Below, one piece after another: positions 17,488 through 25,620 of a stretch of 64,000 nt of DNA; position 1 is the first letter of the stretch, and the number at the start of each line of letters is the position of its first letter. Source of the stretch: an uncultured Collinsella sp. (GTDB lineage Bacteria; Actinomycetota; Coriobacteriia; Coriobacteriales; Coriobacteriaceae); NCBI GenBank assembly GCA_902493855.1, contig CABUQV010000008.1:1-64000 (forward strand). Direction: 5' to 3'. The notes beneath the pieces were generated by a model. That model had not been told where the DNA came from. It did no database searches and saw only the letters and a list, made by a program, of their open reading frames with translations. Made by a program: the position numbers and the translations under genes.

Positions 17488-17632
17488 GTTTACGGGAAGA
17501 TTTGCAACGTTTGCGGATTACCTCTTGAATATTTGGCGAGTTCGTATAGTTCTTGGCAAAGACCTTACGTTTCCCTTGCAAAAGCTCTAAAGTATCCTCT
17601 GCTCGATTCATCAACGCATTGGATGTGATTAC

Positions 17633-18040
17633 GTGCGCAAGGCACTGGCACAACCTCATACCAAGCAGTTCCTCAAGTTCGCTGTCGTAGGTCTTATCTC
17701 CTTTGGCATCGACTGGGGCATGCTTATTGCGCTCGTCGAGCTGTTCCACCTCGACTTTTTGATGAGCACGACGGTCTCGTTTACCACGTCCGTCGTGGTT
17801 AACTACTGGCTCAGCATGAAGTACGTGTTCGACCATCGCGAGGGCATGAGCCGCAAGCGCGAGTTCACGATCTTCACCATCCTGTCAGTGATCGGTTTGG
17901 GCCTCAACGACCTGTACATGTTTGTGGGCGTCACGTTTTTGAGCATCGGCTACCAGGCCATGAAGGCCATCGCAACGTTCCTCGTCACCTGGTACAACTA
18001 CTTCAGCCGCCGCTTCTTCCTCGAGGGCGCACGGTCGTAG
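17633..18040 (+). CDS. GtrA-family membrane protein (second of two)
   Basis: 135 residues starting at a GTG (17633) with no strong ribosome site. Four hydrophobic helices, with FLKFAVVGLISFGIDWGMLI, VNYWLSMKYVF and WYNYFSRRFFLEG marking the GtrA family. It differs from the first copy in the loops but keeps the same length and the DHREGMSRKREF turn. It has its own space of 218 bases upstream, so it is probably transcribed separately. Envelope sugar export is inferred from the family only. Confidence 0.8.
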   Translation: MRKALAQPHTKQFLKFAVVGLISFGIDWGMLIALVELFHLDFLMSTTVSFTTSVVVNYWLSMKYVFDHREGMSRKREFTIFTILSVIGLGLNDLYMFVGVTFLSIGYQAMKAIATFLVTWYNYFSRRFFLEGARS

Positions 18041-18065
18041 TCGATCACCATTTGCTTGAATGTAT

Positions 18066-18102
18066 AACCGGTTGGAATTCCCATTCCAACCGGTTTTTGT
18101 TT
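18066..18102 (+). terminator. Terminator after the second GtrA gene
   Basis: A perfect 13-bp stem (18066-18078 with 18083-18095) with a 4-nt loop, followed by TTTGTTT. Confidence 0.92.
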
Positions 18103-18137
18103 GCCGAGAGACCCGGCGACCCAGTTCCATTCACATG

Positions 18138-18175
18138 AAAAACGGGCGGCTCGGATGTTGGTCCGAACCGCCCGT
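18138..18175 (-). terminator. Terminator of the transcobalamin-like operon
   Basis: Arms 18142-18154 and 18163-18175 form a 13-bp GC-rich stem with one G.T pair; on the minus strand it is followed by TTTT. It closes the operon of the two surface proteins. Confidence 0.88.
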
Positions 18176-18197
18176 CTGGCGCGCTATGTCGAGGCCT

Positions 18198-19100
18198 CTA
18201 GCCCGTTACGTAATACCAAACGACGTTGTCACCGTTGGAGAGAACGTAGTTGCTGCAGGCCGTCATGGGCGTTGTGCCGTTGACGGAGTACATCCAGCCG
18301 CTCGTACCGCCGTGCTGTTTCTCGGCCAAACCGCCAATCGCGGAAACATACGTGCCGTACGACGAGCCGCGTGCGTTGACAGAAAGGCCCAGCGCGCACA
18401 GGGCATCGTAAACGGTAGCGCCTTCGTTAAAGGTAAAGGTGCCACCAGAGGACACAGGATTGCCCACGGCGCTCGATGTGACCGAAACCGTTACCGTGAC
18501 GTAGCTAGGCTGCTGCGAGCTGCCCTGGCCGCCCGAGGGAGCGCTTCCGCCATTAGAGCTGGAGGCTCCATCGGACGACTGACCGCCGCCCGAAGAAGCA
18601 CCGCCAGGCACATTGGCAGTATCACCGGCTCCCGTATTCTGGGCAGCGGATTTATCGCCAGACTTCTTGCCGTCCTGACCATCGGACTTCTTGCTATCCG
18701 ATTTTTTGTCCGATTCCTTGTTTGAAGACCCGGAATCGTCCTTGCCGTCGTTCGAACCCTTGGACTCGTCTTTTGCATTATTCGATGACTTGGAGTCCTC
18801 GGAACTGACCTCGCCCGAAGTCGTAGTCGAGTCAGACCCCTTGGCGTCCTTCGCGACGACGCTCTCCCCCGTCACGGTCTGAACGATCCAGTCAATGGAC
18901 CAGGCGCCGCTCTCGGAAGGATGGACGAAGCCCAGCGATATGACAATTAGCGCAACGCACGCGGCGGTCAGGACGCCAGTAAGCGCCTTCCGTCGAGGGG
19001 CGGACGCCGCCGAAGCGGCGCCCTGTTGCTTTGCATCGTCGAACTGAATGAACGAGGAATTTGGTTGCTTGGGGTCAGCGTCCTTGGATTTATTGGACAC
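18198..19100 (-). CDS. N-terminally anchored surface protein with transcobalamin-like (DUF4430) domain
   Basis: About 300 residues. A cytoplasmic start is followed by one hydrophobic anchor (LTGVLTAACVALIVISLGF, near 40-58), a long Ser/Asp/Lys/Gly linker of about 130 residues suited to crossing the cell wall, and a C-terminal DUF4430 domain (about 205-300) with SGWMYSVNGTTP and NGDNVVWYYVTG. DUF4430 is related to the C-terminal domain of transcobalamin. I start at the GTG at 19100, preceded by AGGTGAGG, which overlaps the upstream gene's stop; GTG 19109 is an alternative. Translationally coupled to the large protein and hence under the same cobalamin riboswitch. Proposed role: corrinoid capture at the wall. 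Confidence 0.75.
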   Translation of the reverse strand: MSNKSKDADPKQPNSSFIQFDDAKQQGAASAASAPRRKALTGVLTAACVALIVISLGFVHPSESGAWSIDWIVQTVTGESVVAKDAKGSDSTTTSGEVSSEDSKSSNNAKDESKGSNDGKDDSGSSNKESDKKSDSKKSDGQDGKKSGDKSAAQNTGAGDTANVPGGASSGGGQSSDGASSSNGGSAPSGGQGSSQQPSYVTVTVSVTSSAVGNPVSSGGTFTFNEGATVYDALCALGLSVNARGSSYGTYVSAIGGLAEKQHGGTSGWMYSVNGTTPMTACSNYVLSNGDNVVWYYVTG

Positions 19101-19109
19101 AGCCCTCAC

Positions 19110-22100
19110 CTACCGACGTTTGGTGAACACGAACACGCCGACGATGGCGAGACCGATGACGCCGGCGGCAACGCCAACAATGGCGAGCGGGTTGGCGCCA
19201 GTCTCCTGCTCGGAAGCACTAGAGGGCTTCTTAGCAGTGGTCGTGGAAGCAGCACCCGTATCGGACTTGGAATCGGACTTCTTGTCGGACTTGCTGTCCT
19301 TCTTGTCAGACTTCTTGCCAGACTTCTTCTCGTCCTTCTTATCGGACTTATCGGAGTCCTTCTTGTTGGACTTGTTGTCCTTGGTCTCGGTCTTGGTCGA
19401 CACCGTCGTCTTGGTCATCGGCTTATGACCCGGAGCGACAGCGCCGCCAGTCTGCTGGCCCTTCGTGCCGGAGCCGGAACCCGTGCCCGTGCCAGCGCCA
19501 GCACCGGAACCGTTGCCAGCGCCACCATTGCCGCCATTGGAGCCAGAACCGCCATTGCCGCCAGGGTTAACAGCATTCTTGGTCCACTTGGCATACAGCG
19601 TCAGATCGGCCGTCACCGGCGTACTGAAGTCATACGCCTGCGTGCAAGCCTCATCGGTGAACCAACCGCCGAAAGTGTAGCCATCGCGCGTCGGATCGGC
19701 CGGCTTGACCAGCTTGCCGTCGGCCGTAGCAACAAACTTAGTGTCGCAAGCAGACCCGCCGTTGGAATTAAAGGCAACCGTCCAAGACTCAACGGCCCCG
19801 AGCTTGAACAGCGTGCCCGAATCATTGATGTAGTACAGGTTGCCAGATGCATCGGCGATGACCGGAGAGTCACAGTACTGGTAATGGCCAGCCGCATCAT
19901 AAATCTGCGTCGCCTCTGCATCGCCGAGCGTATAGCGATACACGCCACCACCAGCAGAGTAGTTGACGTAATCCTTGCTATCCGCGCTGTTAACGGTGAA
20001 GTACACATGAGTCTTGCCGCCCTGAACGCTCACCAGCGGAGTAGCAGCAATACCGTTGAGGCCAGCCGGCAGCGCCTTGCCGTCGGCAGCAGCGATCATC
20101 GTGGTCTTACCCGTCTTCAGGTTATAGAGAACCAGAGCAGAGCCAGTAGCCGTCTGTCCGCCGACAATCAGATTGTCACCAGACACCGCGGGGGCGCTCA
20201 GATTATTCGTAAGGCCCAGATCAACCGTCTTCTGCTCGCTCAGTACGCCCTTCGCCGAAAGCGAAATCACATGAAGCTTTCCGTCGTGTGTCATCTGATA
20301 GAAGGTCGAACCATTAGACGGATCGGCAATGCAATCGGCATTTGCGACAGCGCCGAGCTTCATGGTCGAAACGACATCGCCCGTCGTCTTATCAATGCAC
20401 TTAAGCGTGCCCGCGCTCGTAGGAACGATGGCATACTTATCCGTCAAAGCCGCACCAGTCCAGTAATAGCCCTCGGCAGGGTCGATGTTCTGCCAAGAAA
20501 CTTCGCCCGTGGCAATCTTAATGCGTGCAAAGGAGCCGTTGCCGTAGGTCGCGTTGTAATTCTCGTCATACGAAATATCGACCGAGCCTACATAGACGTA
20601 CTCGCCGTCCGAAACGACGGTGCAGGAGCTCTGCGTCAAGTCCGTCAAACCAGGCGTCAGCCACTTGCAGATCAGCTTGTCTGCAGTAATCGCCTGGACC
20701 GCACCGCCGTTGAGCGGAACGATGATAAGGCCATTGGTATAGATCGGACGAGAAGTATAGCTCACCTTGGAGGCAAGCGGCGCAGAGGCAACCTTTTTGC
20801 CCGTGGACGAATCGATCTTAATGAGCTCGTTCTCGGTCGCGATATACACAAAGCCGTTAGCGATGACAGGCTCGCTGCAGTTGGCATACTGCTGACCAGA
20901 CTCGGCCTTCCAATCGAAGGCCCACTTAAGACCGGCGGCCTGCGCAGGCGTCTTGGCATCCGTTACGGTCGAACCGTTGCCACTGTTGCCGTAGCCGGCC
21001 CACTCGGCATCCCAATCAGGGGTCGTCGCGCTCGGGTCCACGACAATCTTGTCGGGATCGGGCATGGCCGAATCGTCGGTGTTATAGGCAAGCGTAACCT
21101 TATCGCCGCTCTTGAGCGTAATCTGATTGGCGCAGAGTAAGGAGGGCTCTCCGTTGATATACAGGTGCCAATATTTATTGGTCGCAGCATCCCAGGCATA
21201 CGGCTTGTGATCGAACGGCGAGTTGATGGAATTGAGGAACCAGTACTCACCACTCTGGGAGCCGTTGTACGTAACGCCCTTGGCCTTCAGGACCGTCTCA
21301 ATAAGGTTCTGGGCAGTAGAGCCTTCGGGCAGAGAAACATTGCTTGCCGAGCCCCAACGAGTATTGTTGCCGTTGACATCGGGACCGATAACATCGACAG
21401 ACCCAAGAACCTGGCCAGGAAGGGCATCGGCGTCAGCACCATACATAAAGGTGACGGCATCGCCCTCTTGGAGCTCGTAGACACCGGCGCCAACGTCGGC
21501 GAACTTGCCATTTACGTAGAAGCGCCAATAGCTATTAGTCGCAGCATCCCAGCCATAGGACTTACCATCGAACGGCGAAGTAATGCCGTTGAGGAACCAG
21601 CCCCAAGACGATTCGCCAGCATCGAGAGTAAGGCCGGTCTGCTCAAGGAGATCCTTGGCAGTAGAGCCCGACTTGAGACTCGTCTGGCCCGTCGAAGCCC
21701 AAACCTGCTGCTTGCCGTCCTTGTCCTTACCGAGGACCTGAACGGAAGCATGGACGGAATCAGAGGGCAACTTGTCGCCCCAGCCACCGTAGAACCACGT
21801 GACGGTATCGCCGGCATGGATGGTGACATTGTCCGCCGTATAGTCACTCGACTTGCCGTTGATGAACAGCTGCCAATAGGTCGAATAATCGAGCGGCGTA
21901 CCCAGCTCAACGCCGTTGTACTTAAGACTCAGAATGAAGGAGCCCGCAACAACGGCGTCAATATCATTCGCCTCGAGCGCGGCCTTCGTAAGGTCAAGTG
22001 CGCTCGAACCGGACGTCACCACATACTGCGCGTTATCGACCCAAGTCTGAGTCTTGCCCTGGGCATCGCGACCAATGACGGTCACATTTGCGGCAACCTG

Positions 22101-22901
22101 GTCCTTAACGACAGGGGACGCGCTACCAGCCGTATAGGCAAACTCAATCTTCTGCCCCGGGGCGAGCTTAACGCTGCTCGCGCCAACCGAGGAAGACGCG
22201 CCGTCGACGAACAGCTGCCAGAAGGCATAAGTCGCCGGATCGTAGGCAAGCGTGCGGCCATCGCTCGGGGATGTGATGCTTTTGAGGTAGAAACCGTATG
22301 CCGTGTTCGGATCGTAATCCGCCTTGCAGCCCGTCTTCTCCTGTAGCTTAATGAAGGCATCCGCAGCCGTCGCGCCCTCGTCGAGCTTGAGCTGCGTAGG
22401 TGCCACCCAGGTCTGAGCCTTGCCGTCGGCATCGGTGCCGATAATCGAGAACGAGACCTCGACTTGCTTCTTGGCGACATCGCCGGTTTCTGTCGGGTTC
22501 TCTGTCTGGACGGCAGTCGCGGCGGCAGATCCTGCTTGGCCAGCGGATGCCGTCGAAGACTGCTCGCTCGTGGCAGGGCTCCCCCCCGTCGCCGAGCCTT
22601 CGTCGCCAGTTGCCGCCTCTGTTGTGGCGGCACTGGCTGCAGGCGCGCTCCCGAAATCCGAAACCTCGGCGCCGCTCTGCTCAGCGGTACCGCCCGCAAG
22701 CGCTGCGTCCTCGCCCGGCGTCGCAGCCTGAGCCACAGCCTCGGCAATGCCCTCGGCGCCCTCGGCCCACAGCTGAGCCGGCGTGGTGCTGAAGGCCATC
22801 GCGAAGGCCAGGAATGCCACCAGGCCGCGCTTGGCTACGCCGCGTGCAATTGCGCCACGGCGATGTGAGACGCGCTGGCGCTCGTCCTCAAACATATCCA
22901 T
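19110..22901 (-). CDS. Large surface protein: four transcobalamin-like domains, beta-propeller, InlB-type repeat
   Basis: About 1263 residues. Signal peptide (KRGLVAFLAFAMAFSTTPAQLWA), an Ala/Ser-rich spacer, four DUF4430/transcobalamin-like domains at roughly 147-255, 265-370, 380-485 and 493-605 (each ends in a WxxFYVNG- or WQLFING-like strand and a GDxVTxxY strand), a PQQ/WD-like beta-propeller at about 620-1065, one Listeria-Bacteroides repeat (FNSNGG ... GYTFGGWFTD ... LYAKW), a Lys/Ser/Asp linker, then QETG, a hydrophobic helix and KRR, a sortase-like sorting signal. Start ATG 22901 has AGGAG 4 nt upstream; ATG 22982 would add residues coded by rare AGG-AGA codons. A cobalamin riboswitch precedes it. 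Ligand binding is inferred. Confidence 0.8.
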   Translation of the reverse strand: MDMFEDERQRVSHRRGAIARGVAKRGLVAFLAFAMAFSTTPAQLWAEGAEGIAEAVAQAATPGEDAALAGGTAEQSGAEVSDFGSAPAASAATTEAATGDEGSATGGSPATSEQSSTASAGQAGSAAATAVQTENPTETGDVAKKQVEVSFSIIGTDADGKAQTWVAPTQLKLDEGATAADAFIKLQEKTGCKADYDPNTAYGFYLKSITSPSDGRTLAYDPATYAFWQLFVDGASSSVGASSVKLAPGQKIEFAYTAGSASPVVKDQVAANVTVIGRDAQGKTQTWVDNAQYVVTSGSSALDLTKAALEANDIDAVVAGSFILSLKYNGVELGTPLDYSTYWQLFINGKSSDYTADNVTIHAGDTVTWFYGGWGDKLPSDSVHASVQVLGKDKDGKQQVWASTGQTSLKSGSTAKDLLEQTGLTLDAGESSWGWFLNGITSPFDGKSYGWDAATNSYWRFYVNGKFADVGAGVYELQEGDAVTFMYGADADALPGQVLGSVDVIGPDVNGNNTRWGSASNVSLPEGSTAQNLIETVLKAKGVTYNGSQSGEYWFLNSINSPFDHKPYAWDAATNKYWHLYINGEPSLLCANQITLKSGDKVTLAYNTDDSAMPDPDKIVVDPSATTPDWDAEWAGYGNSGNGSTVTDAKTPAQAAGLKWAFDWKAESGQQYANCSEPVIANGFVYIATENELIKIDSSTGKKVASAPLASKVSYTSRPIYTNGLIIVPLNGGAVQAITADKLICKWLTPGLTDLTQSSCTVVSDGEYVYVGSVDISYDENYNATYGNGSFARIKIATGEVSWQNIDPAEGYYWTGAALTDKYAIVPTSAGTLKCIDKTTGDVVSTMKLGAVANADCIADPSNGSTFYQMTHDGKLHVISLSAKGVLSEQKTVDLGLTNNLSAPAVSGDNLIVGGQTATGSALVLYNLKTGKTTMIAAADGKALPAGLNGIAATPLVSVQGGKTHVYFTVNSADSKDYVNYSAGGGVYRYTLGDAEATQIYDAAGHYQYCDSPVIADASGNLYYINDSGTLFKLGAVESWTVAFNSNGGSACDTKFVATADGKLVKPADPTRDGYTFGGWFTDEACTQAYDFSTPVTADLTLYAKWTKNAVNPGGNGGSGSNGGNGGAGNGSGAGAGTGTGSGSGTKGQQTGGAVAPGHKPMTKTTVSTKTETKDNKSNKKDSDKSDKKDEKKSGKKSDKKDSKSDKKSDSKSDTGAASTTTAKKPSSASEQETGANPLAIVGVAAGVIGLAIVGVFVFTKRR

Positions 22902-23048
22902 TTGTCTCCTACTGTCTGCACTTGGAGCGTTGCCTTGAGGCTGCCCCACGTCATCGCGCATGTTACGCTCGAGTTCCCCCATCGGGGTCCCCCTTCCCTC
23001 CAGAGCCCTATGCACACCGGCGGCATACGCCGCAGCCGCATGCAAGAT

Positions 23049-23215
23049 GGGAGGCGATCCGACTTAACCTTAACGGCTCAGGCGCGTCGTCCGATCTGCG
23101 ACACGAACATCCCGAGCCAAGAGGAATTACGGTTACTGGTACAGCCGGGGACTTGCACCCCGATTCTCCCAAACGCGCAGGGAAACCGCGCATTCGTGCG
23201 TCTCCGCACCACCAT
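23049..23215 (-). promoter_or_regulatory. Cobalamin riboswitch
   Basis: On the minus strand the core GGGAGAATCGGGGTGCAAG continues into CCCCGGCTGTACCAGTAA and CCGTAA (23127-23170), matching the conserved P4-P5 and loop of adenosyl/hydroxycobalamin riboswitches. The B12 box AAGTCGGATCGCCTCCC lies at 23049-23065, and GGCTC/GAGCC helix arms stand between. It is about 150 bases before the large surface protein gene. CCTCC at the end of the box could pair with a GGAGG near 22996-23000, suggesting control of translation or RNA folding. Confidence 0.87.
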
Positions 23216-23253
23216 CTAGGCCATCGATTATTACCGTCAGTAGGGTATCACGC

Positions 23254-23281
23254 AAAAGGGCCTCGCACGCAGGCGAAGCCC
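23254..23281 (-). terminator. Terminator of the ABC1 kinase operon
   Basis: GGGCTTCGC and GCGAGGCCC (minus strand; 23258-23266 with 23273-23281) form a 9-bp stem followed by TTTTG. It separates the kinase operon from the riboswitch. Confidence 0.8.
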
Positions 23282-23332
23282 AAGGTAAAAGCTATTGTTT
23301 GCGATAGGAAAATACGGTGACGGTCGCAGCCT

Positions 23333-25096
23333 CTAGTGCTTGCCGCCGTGGCTGTTGAGCCAGATATTGCGGCCCAGCATAAGCGCCAGCACCAGCGCGC
23401 TCACGTAGCCCATAAAGCCAATGACCGGGATACCAAACACAACCGGCTCGATGCGCGCGTAGTACACCACCGACGAACCGATAAACAGGCCGGCGATCAC
23501 GATAGCCATCGACATGCGGTCGATAATCCCACCTAGCTGTCGCAACGCCTTATCGCTGCTCATAATCTGCGTGTTCACCTTAAGCTGGCCGCGCGTGAGC
23601 ATGCGCGAAGCCAAGCCCAGATACTCGGCCGCCTCGAGCGAGCCTTTTGCCGCGCGATAGCTGCTCGCGGCAAAGTCGCGGCTCATCTCGCGCATGCGGG
23701 CATAGGTGCTCTTCTCGTTTTTGATATGAGCCTGAATGATCTGGATCATGTTGACGTTGGGCATGTACTCGGTCAGCAAACCCTCGAGCGTCACCATGCC
23801 GCGGGCGAACATCGTCACCACGCTCGGCAGCTCAACATCATTCTTACGCGCGAGGTTTAGCAGCGAGGTCAAAAACTCGCCGATATCCAAGTCTTTAAGG
23901 TCAAGGCCCGCAAAGTCAGCCACGATAAAGTCAAGGTCGGACAAAAACGCTGAATGATCGAGCTCGGCCGAATCGCCACGCGTCACGGCGAAGCGCATGA
24001 GCGAATCCTTGAGCTTGGGAACGTCACCCTCGGCCACGGCGAAAATCATGTCCTTTACGATACCGCGATCGTGGCTCGACATGCGTCCGACCATGCCCAA
24101 GTCGATAAAGTAAACGATGCCGTCCTTGAGGATGATGTTTCCCGCATGCGGGTCGGCATGGAAAAAGCCGTCATCGAGCACCTGCGTCGAGTAGTCCTCG
24201 ACAATCGCGGCACCGATCTTTTCCAAGTCATAGCCCTCGGCCACCAAGCGTTCAGGATCGGCGATCGAAATGCCGTCGACGTAATCCATAACCACCACGT
24301 GCTCGGTGCACAGGTCCAGATAGGATTTAGGGCACGTCACGCCATGAACGCTCTCATGGAACTCGTAGAAGTCGTTGAGGTTTTTGGCCTCGGCCAAAAA
24401 GTTGGTCTCCTCGCGAAACGAGGTCCACAACTCCTCGACTACGCCGTGCAGGTCAACGAATTGATCGGTGTTGACGAACTTGGAAACGATACGCACCACC
24501 GAGCGGATGATATCGATGTCCTGTGCCATAACCTGCTGCGCACCGGGGCGCTGCACCTTGACGGCCACGTCCTCGCCCGTCACCAGACGAGCGCGGTGCA
24601 CCTGCGCGAGCGATGCGCTACCAAGCGGATTGGGGTCGATCGCATCGAACATCTCCCCCAGGCGCAGGCCGTATTCTTCTTCCAGACAGCTGAGTACGAC
24701 CTCGTACGGCACCGGCTCCACGTCGGAGCGCAGACGACGCAGCTCGTCGCAAAAGCGCTGCGGCAGAATCTCGGACCGGTTGGCCAAAATCTGCCCCATC
24801 TTGACGAACATGGGGCCGAGTTCCTCGAGCAGGCGGCGCAAACGAACCGGCGTGAGGTTATCCCACACGCGGTACTTTTTGACCAGGCGAACAATCTGCC
24901 CGATGCGTTCGCGACGACCCGCCGGCGTGAGCTGGTATTCCTCGTCCGGCGCCATCGCGTCGGGCTCCTCGGGCACCATATCGACAGCGCGTGGCTTCTT
25001 GCGAGCGCCCGAGACGGCGGCGTCGACCTCATCGACAACCGCCGCCTCGTCACCCAGAGGATCTAGATTGTTGTAATCGGTGGTGGAATCTGCCAT
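23333..25096 (-). CDS. ABC1/AarF/UbiB-family atypical kinase
   Basis: 587 residues. Protein-kinase-like motifs of the UbiB family: LGPMFVKMGQILANR (the KxGQ motif), GSASLAQVHRA, VAVKVQRPGAQ, VMDYVDGI, FFHADPHAGNI and YFIDLGMVGR. Two membrane helices close the chain (MAIVIAGLFIGSSVVYYA and VSALVLALMLGRNIW). UbiB proteins are ATP-binding proteins tied to isoprenoid lipid or quinone handling; in bacteria without a full ubiquinone route the role is open. The phasin-like gene ends 8 bases upstream and is co-transcribed. Confidence 0.9.
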   Translation of the reverse strand: MADSTTDYNNLDPLGDEAAVVDEVDAAVSGARKKPRAVDMVPEEPDAMAPDEEYQLTPAGRRERIGQIVRLVKKYRVWDNLTPVRLRRLLEELGPMFVKMGQILANRSEILPQRFCDELRRLRSDVEPVPYEVVLSCLEEEYGLRLGEMFDAIDPNPLGSASLAQVHRARLVTGEDVAVKVQRPGAQQVMAQDIDIIRSVVRIVSKFVNTDQFVDLHGVVEELWTSFREETNFLAEAKNLNDFYEFHESVHGVTCPKSYLDLCTEHVVVMDYVDGISIADPERLVAEGYDLEKIGAAIVEDYSTQVLDDGFFHADPHAGNIILKDGIVYFIDLGMVGRMSSHDRGIVKDMIFAVAEGDVPKLKDSLMRFAVTRGDSAELDHSAFLSDLDFIVADFAGLDLKDLDIGEFLTSLLNLARKNDVELPSVVTMFARGMVTLEGLLTEYMPNVNMIQIIQAHIKNEKSTYARMREMSRDFAASSYRAAKGSLEAAEYLGLASRMLTRGQLKVNTQIMSSDKALRQLGGIIDRMSMAIVIAGLFIGSSVVYYARIEPVVFGIPVIGFMGYVSALVLALMLGRNIWLNSHGGKH

Positions 25097-25104
25097 CTGC
25101 GCTG

Positions 25105-25521
25105 CTACTCGGCCTGTTCGGTGTCCTCTGCATCGTCGGGCTCAACGGACTCGACGGGCACCGAGGTCACGTTGTCCTCGACCGAATCGACGATGTCGCG
25201 CACATGGGCCAGGAAGGCCGTGCGCTCGGGGGCGGTCATAACGCGGACGCGGGCAAGGATGAGCTCGTCGAGCACGCGCTGGGCCGCGGTCTCGCCCTGC
25301 ATGCCCAAGCGCTCGGTCAGATCGGAGATGGTACCGCCGGCCTGCTCGAACATGTCGGACACACTGCGGGCGATATCGGGGGTGGCAGTGTCCTTGCGGA
25401 CCTGCTCGCCCTTGGTACTGAGGTCGTCGAGAACCTTCTTGCTGCCCTCGACGGCAACGGCGGCAGCGCCAAAGCCAACGTTGATGGCGCCGTTAACAAG
25501 CTGATCGAGTTTCATAACCAT
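25105..25521 (-). CDS. Phasin-like coiled-coil protein, partner of the ABC1 kinase
   Basis: 138 residues from the ATG at 25521 (GGAG 6 nt upstream; a TTG at 25533 is unlikely). It opens with a Gly/Ala/Val-rich amphipathic stretch (LVNGAINVGFGAAAVAVEG), then helical heptad-like sequence, and ends very acidic (VEPDDAEDTEQAE). It resembles the phasin-like 'polyhydroxyalkanoate synthesis regulator' family that often stands beside AarF kinases. No polyester synthase gene is here, so granule binding is doubtful; a membrane-associated regulator of the kinase is the more likely reading. Confidence 0.7.
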   Translation of the reverse strand: MVMKLDQLVNGAINVGFGAAAVAVEGSKKVLDDLSTKGEQVRKDTATPDIARSVSDMFEQAGGTISDLTERLGMQGETAAQRVLDELILARVRVMTAPERTAFLAHVRDIVDSVEDNVTSVPVESVEPDDAEDTEQAE

Positions 25522-25620
25522 GGTTGTCTCCAATCACAAACAACTGCATTGGCGTTCTTGTACCCAAGATTGAGTGAAAGCGACAAAGCGTTTTAGCGCT
25601 ATTCGATCGACGGGAAATCC

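Noticed and set aside
19026..22346. Two long plus-strand frames opposite the large surface protein
   Set aside because: The minus strand has signal peptide, repeated domains and sorting tail; the plus frames are Arg/Ile-rich shadows.
22902..22982. Start of the large surface protein at ATG 22982
   Set aside because: It has a purine-rich ribosome site, but the added codons include AGT-AGG-AGA, rare here and better explained as the AGGAG site of ATG 22901; kept as an alternative only.
25105..25521. Polyhydroxyalkanoate granule locus
   Set aside because: The phasin-like protein stands beside a kinase, and no polyester synthase, depolymerase or reductase is present.
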